Shown one piece after another: positions 34,354 through 41,540 of a stretch of DNA of 64,000 nt. The notes beneath the pieces were generated by a model. That model did not search any database, had not been told where the DNA came from, and saw only the letters and a list, made by a program, of their open reading frames with translations. How positions within the stretch are numbered: position 1 is the first letter of the stretch; every line of letters starts with the position of its first letter. The translations under genes and the position numbers were made by a program. The DNA comes from Paraburkholderia sp. CNPSo 3272 (GTDB lineage Bacteria; Pseudomonadota; Gammaproteobacteria; Burkholderiales; Burkholderiaceae), in assembly GCF_024206495.1 (NCBI RefSeq), contig NZ_JAMBPQ010000029.1:22998-86997 (forward strand), in the 5' to 3' direction.

Positions 34354-35664
34354 TCAGTGTTGCTGCGACTTTCGCCAGGCCATGACCCCGGCAACCGTCA
34401 GAAAACTACCGAAAACAATAATTCTATCATTTTCGGTTGCACGTTTTAGCGCATCTTGGAAGGCGGCAGCGGGATTTTCATAGCGCGTGACGCTGCTGTC
34501 AGCGCCGTCCGTCACGCCCGCGTCGCGCAGCACTTCTTCGAGCTGTTCGGCCGTAGCCGCGCGCGGCAGCGGCAGATCGGTCACGCACCAGTGGTCGATC
34601 TCGCCCTTCAGGTGCTCTATCACGCCCGCGATGTCCTTGTCGCGCATCGCGCCGAACACCGCGTAGGTGTACGGGAAATAGCCCATGCTGCCGAGGTTTT
34701 GCGCAAGCACGGCAGCCGCATGCGGGTTGTGGCCGACGTCGAGGATGATCGACGGCTTGCCCGGCAGCACCTGGAAGCGCCCCGGCAATTCGACGTTGGC
34801 GAGGCCGAGGCGGATGTCCTGCGCGGAAACCGGCAGGCGGTCGCGCAGCGACTCGAGGCCCGCGAGCGCAGCCGACGTGTTGATCAACTGGTTGGCGCCG
34901 CGCAGCGCCGGATAGGCGAGCGCCGAGCGCCGCATCGTCGGGCCCACGTAGCTCCACTGCTGGCGCTCGTTGCCGGGCTGCCCTTCGTAGCGGAAATCGC
35001 GGCCGAAGAGCCACAGTTCGGCGCCGATCGCCTCAGCATGGTCGATGAGCGACTGCGGCGCCATCGGATCGGCGCAGATCGCGGGCTTGCCCGCACGGAA
35101 GATGCCGGCCTTCTCGAACGCGATCTTCTCGCGCGTGTCGCCGAGGTATTCCGTGTGATCGAGGTCGATGCTCGTGATGATCGCGCAGTCGGTGTCGAGC
35201 ACGTTGACGGCGTCCAGACGGCCGCCCAGACCCACCTCGAAGATCACGGCGTCGAGTTCGCGCGAGGCGAACAGATGCATGATCGCGAGCGTCGTGAACT
35301 CGAAGTAAGTGAGCGTAACGGGTGTCGCGAGCGAATTGCGCGCGGCTTCCACGGCCTCGAAGTGCGGCAGCAGCTCCGCGTCGCTGGCCTGCTGGCCGTC
35401 CACGCGCGCGCGCTCGTTGAACTCGAGCAGATGCGGCGAGGTGTGGCAGCCCACGTGATAGCCCGCCTTGAGCAGGATCGTTTCGAGAATCGCGCAGGTC
35501 GAGCCCTTCCCGTTCGTGCCGCCCACCGTGATGATCGGGCAGTCGAACTTGAGGTCCAGCGCGTCCTTCACCTGGCGGATGCGGTCCAGCCCCATGTCGA
35601 TGCCGACCGGATGCGCAGTTTCGAGGTGCGTGAGCCACGCGTCGAGGGTGGGAAAGGTACTCAT
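34354..35664 (-). CDS. folC: Bifunctional folylpolyglutamate synthase/dihydrofolate synthase
   Basis: 436 residues from ATG 35664, aligning with the usual FolC start; the open frame could extend to 35721. The P-loop is ITVGGTNGKGSTCAILE, followed by the HTSPHLLEFNERARVDG loop and the FEVGLGGRLDAVN and TSIDLDHTEYLG segments; the C-terminal ligase domain has LDVGHNPHAA. It adds glutamate to dihydropteroate and to folates. It lies between accD and dedD as in E. coli; 189 bp separate it from accD. Confidence 0.96.
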   Translation of the reverse strand: MSTFPTLDAWLTHLETAHPVGIDMGLDRIRQVKDALDLKFDCPIITVGGTNGKGSTCAILETILLKAGYHVGCHTSPHLLEFNERARVDGQQASDAELLPHFEAVEAARNSLATPVTLTYFEFTTLAIMHLFASRELDAVIFEVGLGGRLDAVNVLDTDCAIITSIDLDHTEYLGDTREKIAFEKAGIFRAGKPAICADPMAPQSLIDHAEAIGAELWLFGRDFRYEGQPGNERQQWSYVGPTMRRSALAYPALRGANQLINTSAALAGLESLRDRLPVSAQDIRLGLANVELPGRFQVLPGKPSIILDVGHNPHAAAVLAQNLGSMGYFPYTYAVFGAMRDKDIAGVIEHLKGEIDHWCVTDLPLPRAATAEQLEEVLRDAGVTDGADSSVTRYENPAAAFQDALKRATENDRIIVFGSFLTVAGVMAWRKSQQH

Positions 35665-35765
35665 CGGGATAGAAATTGCCAGGTGCTGCGCGTGAGACGC
35701 CGCCAACGGCGGAGGGTTCACACGAATGATCCGCTTCGAAAGAACGGCATTATCGCGGAAATGAC

Positions 35766-35797
35766 AACGCGCCGCTTGCTTTCGCTCGCGGCGCGTT
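35766..35797 (-). terminator. GC-rich hairpins between accD and folC
   Basis: Inverted repeat AACGCGCCGC at 35766-35775 with GCGGCGCGTT at 35788-35797, followed on the accD side by two further small hairpins (AAGCCG/CGGCTT at 35802-35816 and a GCGGCGC repeat at 35818-35836). The U-tract is poor, so it could attenuate rather than end transcription into folC. Confidence 0.4.
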
Positions 35798-35854
35798 AGG
35801 TAAGCCGTTACGGCTTGCGGCGCTCGCGGCGCCGCAGATCGCTCAAAGCTCGGT

Positions 35855-36727
35855 TCAAGCCACCGCGTCGGCGGGTTGACGCTGCATCAGCGCCAGCATT
35901 TGCGCGATTTCGTCGCGCAGCTTGCGGCGGTCCAGGATCATGTCGATCGCGCCCTTCTGCAGCAGGAATTCGGCGCGCTGGAAGCCTTCCGGCAGCTTTT
36001 CGCGCACGGTCTGCTCGATCACGCGCGGGCCGGCAAAGCCGATCAGCGCCTTCGGCTCGGCGATCACCACGTCGCCAAGAAACGCGAAACTCGCCGAAAC
36101 GCCGCCCATCGTCGGGTCGGTCAGCACGGAGATGAACGGCAGTTTGGCCTCGGCAAGCCTCGTCAGCATGGCCGTGGTCTTGGCCATCTGCATGAGCGAA
36201 AGCAGGCTTTCCTGCATGCGCGCGCCGCCCGACGCCGTGAAGCAAATGAACGGCACTTGCTGCTCGAGCGCGTTTTGTGCGCCGCGCGCGAAGCGCTCGC
36301 CCACTACCGAGCCCATCGAGCCGCCCATGAACGAGAACTCGAAGCAGGCCACCACCACGGGCAGCGTGCGGATCGCGCCGCCCATCACCACCATGGCGTC
36401 GGTTTCGCCGGTTTCGTCCATTGCCTCTTTCAGGCGGTCGGGGTACTTGCGGCTGTCCTTGAACTTGAGCGCGTCGACCGGAACGATCTCCTGGCCGATC
36501 TCGTAGCGGCCTTCCGGATCGAGCAGGCCGTCAAGACGCTCGCGCGCATTGATGCGCATGTGGTGATCGCACTTCGGACAGACGTGGAGATTCGCCTCGA
36601 CGTCGTTGCGGTACAGAACCGCTTCGCACGACGGGCACTTGATCCACAACCCTTCCGGAATGCTCTTGCGGCTTTTCGGATCGGTTTGCTTGATCTTGGG
36701 CGGCAGCAGTTTATCGAGCCAGCTCAT
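35855..36727 (-). CDS. accD: Acetyl-CoA carboxylase, carboxyltransferase beta subunit
   Basis: 290 residues. The N-terminal zinc ribbon has Cys31, Cys34, Cys50 and Cys53 (CPSC and CPKC). The carboxyltransferase core includes MGGSMGSVVGERF, ASGGARMQES and DPTMGGVSASFA. With AccA it moves the carboxyl group from biotin to acetyl-CoA, giving malonyl-CoA for fatty-acid synthesis. It lies 156 bp downstream of trpA, with folC next, so it probably belongs to the same long transcriptional run. Confidence 0.97.
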   Translation of the reverse strand: MSWLDKLLPPKIKQTDPKSRKSIPEGLWIKCPSCEAVLYRNDVEANLHVCPKCDHHMRINARERLDGLLDPEGRYEIGQEIVPVDALKFKDSRKYPDRLKEAMDETGETDAMVVMGGAIRTLPVVVACFEFSFMGGSMGSVVGERFARGAQNALEQQVPFICFTASGGARMQESLLSLMQMAKTTAMLTRLAEAKLPFISVLTDPTMGGVSASFAFLGDVVIAEPKALIGFAGPRVIEQTVREKLPEGFQRAEFLLQKGAIDMILDRRKLRDEIAQMLALMQRQPADAVA

Positions 36728-36883
36728 TGATGTTCCTTCCTTGACCTTCGTGATGCGCGGGCGCGGCGGATCGTTTCATCGTCCCGATCGGTAAAACCGA
36801 CCGGGTTCCGACCCCGACCGCCCATGGCGAAAAGTGGATTTTACAGCAGTCTCGAATCTAGCCAACTACGCCAGCCTGCAGCC

Positions 36884-37693
36884 CTATCCGGCGCGGACTT
36901 CGTCCAGCGCAGCGCGAATGCTCATGATGAACTGCGTGAGGGTGTCGCCGGCCGTCTCCGGCGCGGCCTGTTCCAGCAGCTGAACGATGCGGCTGCCGAT
37001 CACCACGGCGTCCGAAACCTGCGCGACGGCAGCGGCCGTTTGCGCGTCGCGAATGCCGAAGCCCACGCCAACGGGCAGCGAGACATGCTTCTTGATCGCC
37101 GGGATTTTACCCGCGATGCTCGAAACGTCCAGATTGGCGGCGCCCGTCACGCCCTTGAGCGAGACGTAGTAGACATAACCGCTCGCGGCGCGCCCCACTT
37201 CGGCGATGCGCTCGTCGGTCGAAGTCGGTGCGAGCAGGAAGATCGGATCGATGTCGGCGGCCTTCATCTTCGCCGCGAACTCGACCGACTCCTCGGGCGG
37301 ATAGTCCACCACGAGCACGCCGTCCACGCCCGCTTCCTTCGCGGCCTGCGCGAACGCATCGGCGGTCATGCGCTCGATGGGATTCGCATAGCCCATCAGC
37401 ACGACGGGCGTCTTGTCGTCGGTTTCGCGAAAGCGCTTCACGTCGGCGAGCACGCTCTTGAGCGTCACGCCCTTTTCGAGCGCGCGCTCGGACGACTGCT
37501 GGATCACTGGGCCGTCGGCCATCGGGTCGGAAAACGGCACGCCCAGCTCGATGACGTCGGCGCCGCCTGCGGCCAGCGCGTGCATGAACTCGACGGTGCG
37601 CGCGGGATCGGGGTCGCCGGCCGTCATGAACGGGATCAGGCCTTTGCGGCCTTGGGCGGCGAGCGCCTCGAACGTGGTCTTGATACGGGACAT
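36884..37693 (-). CDS. trpA: Tryptophan synthase alpha chain
   Basis: 269 residues with the catalytic Glu49 (ADVIELGVPFSDP) and Asp60 (PMADGPVIQ), the FMTAGDPDP start of the barrel and the VGFGIRDAQTA phosphate-binding segment. It releases indole from indole-3-glycerol phosphate and channels it to TrpB. It is unusual in being separated from trpB by a complete DNA methyltransferase gene. Confidence 0.97.
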   Translation of the reverse strand: MSRIKTTFEALAAQGRKGLIPFMTAGDPDPARTVEFMHALAAGGADVIELGVPFSDPMADGPVIQQSSERALEKGVTLKSVLADVKRFRETDDKTPVVLMGYANPIERMTADAFAQAAKEAGVDGVLVVDYPPEESVEFAAKMKAADIDPIFLLAPTSTDERIAEVGRAASGYVYYVSLKGVTGAANLDVSSIAGKIPAIKKHVSLPVGVGFGIRDAQTAAAVAQVSDAVVIGSRIVQLLEQAAPETAGDTLTQFIMSIRAALDEVRAG

Positions 37694-37745
37694 TTCAGGG
37701 TCCTCAGCTTTTAGGCGTTACTGCGCGTGGGCCGGCGGCGGCGCA

Positions 37746-38648
37746 TCAGGCGCCTGCCGCAACGGCGCTTGCGGCGGCCGCGCTGACGCGTTCGCGCGCG
37801 ATCGCGCAGTAACTTTCGTTAATTTCATAGCCGACGAATTCGCGCTGCTGACGTGCGCAAGCCACTGCCGTGGTGCCGCTGCCCATGAACGGGTCCAGCA
37901 CGCGGCCACCGGGCGGGCAGCTCGCGAGCACCATGCGCTCGACGATTTCCAGGGGCTTCTGGGTGGGATGATCCACGCGCTCGGCGTGCTGGCGATGCAG
38001 CCGCGAGACGGACCAGACGTCCTTGGGGTTGTAGCCGAGCTCCAGCCACTTGCTGCCTTCGAACAACTTGCGCGAACGCGCCTTCTTCGTGACAGCATCG
38101 TACGGGATGCGGACGGGATCGAGATCGAAGTAATACTCCTTCGACACCGCGAAGAAACCGATGTTGTCGTGCACCGAGGTAAAGCGGCGCGTCGTGCCAC
38201 CCATGCTGGGTACGCGACGATCCCAGACGATTTCGTTGATCATCGTGAGTTTCGACTTGAGATAGACGAAGATCTCGGGCGCGTACTGCCACGTGCAGAA
38301 CACGTAGAGCGACCCCGTGGGCTTGAGCTTCGGAATCGCCAGGTCGAGCCACTCATACGTCCAGGCGAGGAAGTGCTCGCCCGAACGCATGTCGGAGTCG
38401 TTGCCGTAGTCCTTGCCGAGCCCGTAGGGCGGGTCGGCGACGATCAGGTCGATTGAGGCCTCGGGCAGGTTGGCTGCATCGGTCAGAAAATCGCGGTTCA
38501 GGAGCCGGATGGTTTCCGGCACCGTGGCGAGTGTGGGTAACCCGGCGGCTGCATTGGCTACCGCCTGGGCGGCTTCCAGAGCAGCCGCTTCGGCGTTCAC
38601 GTCGCCCACCGGCGCCGGCATCTGCGGCTCGTCGAACTCGTCACGCAT
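37746..38648 (-). CDS. Orphan DNA methyltransferase (beta-class, N6-adenine or N4-cytosine)
   Basis: 300 residues. The catalytic DPPY motif at 72-75 precedes the S-adenosylmethionine motif DPFMGSGTT at 252-260, so it is a beta-class amino-methyltransferase. HPTQKP at 228-233 is also typical. The first 45 residues are Ala-rich and specific to this protein. No restriction enzyme is nearby, so it is a solitary methylase inserted between trpB (21 bp away) and trpA (52 bp away). An orphan methylase at this position is, as I recall, shared across Burkholderia, where one such enzyme affects motility and biofilm genes. The target sequence cannot be read from the protein. Confidence 0.92.
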   Translation of the reverse strand: MRDEFDEPQMPAPVGDVNAEAAALEAAQAVANAAAGLPTLATVPETIRLLNRDFLTDAANLPEASIDLIVADPPYGLGKDYGNDSDMRSGEHFLAWTYEWLDLAIPKLKPTGSLYVFCTWQYAPEIFVYLKSKLTMINEIVWDRRVPSMGGTTRRFTSVHDNIGFFAVSKEYYFDLDPVRIPYDAVTKKARSRKLFEGSKWLELGYNPKDVWSVSRLHRQHAERVDHPTQKPLEIVERMVLASCPPGGRVLDPFMGSGTTAVACARQQREFVGYEINESYCAIARERVSAAAASAVAAGA

Positions 38649-38669
38649 CGCTTATGTCACTCCGGGCGC

Positions 38670-39863
38670 TCAGAACTGGATGCCCGATCGCTCAGCGACC
38701 GTGTGCATGTCCTTGTCGCCGCGGCCCGACAGGTTGACCAGCAGGATTTTCTCCTTCGGCAACGTCGGTGCGAGCTTCGCCGCGTACGCGAGCGCATGGC
38801 TCGATTCGAGCGCGGGAATGATGCCTTCGATGCGGCAGCAGTCGTGGAAGCCCTTGAGCGCTTCCTCGTCGTCGATCGTGACGTACTGCGCACGGCCGCT
38901 GTCCTTGAGCCACGCGTGCTCGGGACCGACGCCCGGATAGTCGAGGCCCGCCGAGACCGAATGCGTCTCGATGATCTGCCCGTTCTCGTCCTGCAGCAGA
39001 TACGTGCGATTGCCGTGCAGCACGCCCACGGTGCCCGCCGCGAGCGAGGCCGCGTGACGGCCGGTGTCCATGCCGTCGCCGGCAGGTTCGACGCCGATCA
39101 ACTGCACCGAAGTGTCGTCGATGTAGGGGTAAAAGATGCCCATCGCGTTCGATCCGCCGCCCACGCAGGCGATCACGGAGTCGGGCTGGCGGCCCGTCAT
39201 CTCGGGCATCTGCACGCGGCATTCGTCGCCGATCACACGCTGGAAGTCGCGCACCATCATCGGATACGGGTGCGGGCCCGCCACGGTGCCGATGATGTAG
39301 AAGGTGTTTTCGACGTTGGTGACCCAGTCGCGCATGGCTTCGTTGAGCGCATCCTTGAGCGTGCGCGAGCCCGACTCGACCGGTACCACGGTCGCGCCCA
39401 GCAGCTTCATGCGGTAGACGTTGGCGGCCTGGCGGCGCACATCTTCTGCGCCCATGTAGACCACGCACTCCATGCCGAAGCGCGCCGCGATCGTTGCGGT
39501 TGCCACGCCGTGCTGGCCTGCACCGGTTTCGGCGATCACGCGCGGCTTGCCCATGCGCTTGGCGAGCAGCGCCTGGCCGATCACGTTGTTCACCTTGTGT
39601 GCGCCGGTGTGATTCAGGTCTTCGCGCTTGAGATAGATCTGCGCGCCGCCCAGCAGCTCGCTCCACCGTTGTGCGTGATAAATCGGCGACGGACGGCCGA
39701 CAAAATGCTTCAACTCGCGCTCATATTCGGCGCGGAAATCGGGATCGTCCTTGAATTTCGCGTAGGCCTCGCGCAGTTCGTCGATCGCCTGCATGAGGGT
39801 CTCGGCAGCGAATACGCCGCCATAAGGGCCAAAATGGCCGCGTTCATCTGGCAAATTGTACAT
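38670..39863 (-). CDS. trpB: Tryptophan synthase beta chain
   Basis: 397 residues, the normal TrpB1 length. The pyridoxal-phosphate lysine is Lys90 (HTGAHKVNN), with the cofactor phosphate loop GGGSNAMG and the segment AETGAGQHGVA. It condenses indole with serine. The gene order trpF-trpB-methylase-trpA is on the minus strand, with 76 bp between trpF and trpB. Confidence 0.97.
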   Translation of the reverse strand: MYNLPDERGHFGPYGGVFAAETLMQAIDELREAYAKFKDDPDFRAEYERELKHFVGRPSPIYHAQRWSELLGGAQIYLKREDLNHTGAHKVNNVIGQALLAKRMGKPRVIAETGAGQHGVATATIAARFGMECVVYMGAEDVRRQAANVYRMKLLGATVVPVESGSRTLKDALNEAMRDWVTNVENTFYIIGTVAGPHPYPMMVRDFQRVIGDECRVQMPEMTGRQPDSVIACVGGGSNAMGIFYPYIDDTSVQLIGVEPAGDGMDTGRHAASLAAGTVGVLHGNRTYLLQDENGQIIETHSVSAGLDYPGVGPEHAWLKDSGRAQYVTIDDEEALKGFHDCCRIEGIIPALESSHALAYAAKLAPTLPKEKILLVNLSGRGDKDMHTVAERSGIQF

Positions 39864-39939
39864 AGGTCACTCGCTCGGCCGGGCTTGGGGACCCGCGTTG
39901 CGCGGGCCGTGCCGGCCAATGGGGCATCCGCCCCGGATT

Positions 39940-40620
39940 TTATCCCGCGTCCGCTTCGCGCACTGCGCGCACGAACGCCGCCATGCGGGCGTGATCCTTC
40001 ACGCCCTTTGCGCCCGGTACTTCGATGCCACTGGAGACATCGACAGCGAACGGACGCACCTGGCGAATCGCATCACCGACGTTTTGCGCGTTCAAGCCAC
40101 CACTCAAAACGGCCCGACGCGCGAGCCCTGCGGGAATAAGTGACCAATCGAAGACCTTTCCGCCGCCGCCGTAACCTTCGACATGGGTGTCGAACAACAG
40201 GCCGCTGGCTGATGAATAACGATTAGCCGATTCTATCAAATCGGCCTGCTGAGTATCGGCCGCCACCCGCAGCGCGCGCAACCAGGGCAAACCGGCAACG
40301 GAGGCCAGCGACTCGCACTGCTCAGGCGTTTCGTCGCCGTGGAACTGCAGCATGGTGAGCGAGATATTGCTCGCCACTTCGCTCATCCACTGCGGCGTAG
40401 CGTTCACGAAGAGACCGACGACCGAAACGAACGGCGGCAGGTCGCGCGTGAGCTCGACCGCCTGCGCCACGCTCACCGACCGCGGGCTGGGCGGATAGAA
40501 CACCAAACCGACGGCGTCAGCGCCGAGGTCGATGGCGTGCGCAACCGCCTCAGGCGTCGAAAGTCCACACAGCTTGATGCGGGTGCGGTGCGCGGGGGCG
40601 AGTTGCTCGGCTGACGTCAT
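39940..40620 (-). CDS. trpF: Phosphoribosylanthranilate isomerase
   Basis: 226 residues, a single (beta-alpha)8 barrel: IKLCGLSTPEAVAHA with the general-base Cys18, ADAVGLVFYPPSPRSV, LQFHGDETPEQC, and the C-terminal phosphate loop LSGGLNAQNV with GIEVPGAKGVKD. It carries out step three of the tryptophan branch. It is separate from trpC here, unlike the E. coli fusion. Confidence 0.96.
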   Translation of the reverse strand: MTSAEQLAPAHRTRIKLCGLSTPEAVAHAIDLGADAVGLVFYPPSPRSVSVAQAVELTRDLPPFVSVVGLFVNATPQWMSEVASNISLTMLQFHGDETPEQCESLASVAGLPWLRALRVAADTQQADLIESANRYSSASGLLFDTHVEGYGGGGKVFDWSLIPAGLARRAVLSGGLNAQNVGDAIRQVRPFAVDVSSGIEVPGAKGVKDHARMAAFVRAVREADAG

Positions 40621-40708
40621 GGTTCTCGATGCGGTGTTGGTCTCGATGATTCAATCCCGATGCTTCAATCGCGCCGTGATTGGTAGCGTGATCGCGGTGG
40701 GGCCCGCT

Positions 40709-41524
40709 TCAGGCGCGGCCTTCGGGCGCGTCGCTCCAGATCGCGCTCCACGGCACGCTCGCGGTATGCGGCGCGGGCACCGCGAACTCATCAGGATAGC
40801 CTACCTGGGCCAGATAGAGGCCGTCGGGCATGAAGGTCGGCGCGGCCACGGTGCGGTCGCGGCCTGCCAGCACCTCGGCCATCCACGCAGCCGGATAGCG
40901 TCCTCGCCCCACGGCGACGAGGCAACCCATGAGGTTGCGCACCATGTGGTGCAGGAACGCGTTGGCGCGAAAGCGGAAGTGGATGAAATCGCCCTGCGGC
41001 CGGATGTCGATCTGGTACAGGTGCTTCACCGGCGTCTTCGCCTGGCACTCCGACGAGCGAAACGACGAAAAATCGTGCTCGCCGATGAGGTGCCCCGCCG
41101 CCTCACGCATGGCATCGACGTCGAGCGGCATGTGGATCCAGCCCGCGCGGGCCGCCAGCATCGGCGAGCGCACGGGGTTCACGTAGAGCACGTAGTAATA
41201 CGTGCGCTCGAAGGCGGCGAAGCGCGCGTGGAATGTGTCGGGCATCGGCTTGGCCCACTGCACCGCCACCGTGGAGGGCAGGAACGCGTTGGTGCCGCGC
41301 ACCCAGGAGAACGGGGTGCGGTCGAGGTCGGTGTCGAAGTGCACCACCTGGCCGAGGCCGTGCACGCCGGTGTCGGTGCGGCCCGCGACGATGGTGGACA
41401 GCGGCACGGTGGCGAACTCGCGCAGTGCGCGCTCGAGCGCGTCCTGCACCGTCTTGCCGTGCGGCTGCGACTGCCAGCCGCAGAACGCGGCGCCGTCGTA
41501 CTGGATTCCTAGCGCGATACGCAT
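40709..41524 (-). CDS. truA: tRNA pseudouridine(38-40) synthase
   Basis: 271 residues. The catalytic Asp51 lies in AGRTDTGVHGLGQ, followed by RFRANAFLHHMVRNLMG near the C-terminus; both are TruA signatures. It converts uridines 38-40 in the anticodon arm of tRNAs to pseudouridine. It sits between fimV and trpF; in E. coli truA heads the accD-folC-dedD-cvpA-purF neighbourhood, so the order here is the same apart from the trp genes. Confidence 0.96.
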   Translation of the reverse strand: MRIALGIQYDGAAFCGWQSQPHGKTVQDALERALREFATVPLSTIVAGRTDTGVHGLGQVVHFDTDLDRTPFSWVRGTNAFLPSTVAVQWAKPMPDTFHARFAAFERTYYYVLYVNPVRSPMLAARAGWIHMPLDVDAMREAAGHLIGEHDFSSFRSSECQAKTPVKHLYQIDIRPQGDFIHFRFRANAFLHHMVRNLMGCLVAVGRGRYPAAWMAEVLAGRDRTVAAPTFMPDGLYLAQVGYPDEFAVPAPHTASVPWSAIWSDAPEGRA

Positions 41525-41540
41525 ACGGCTTGCAGCGGCG

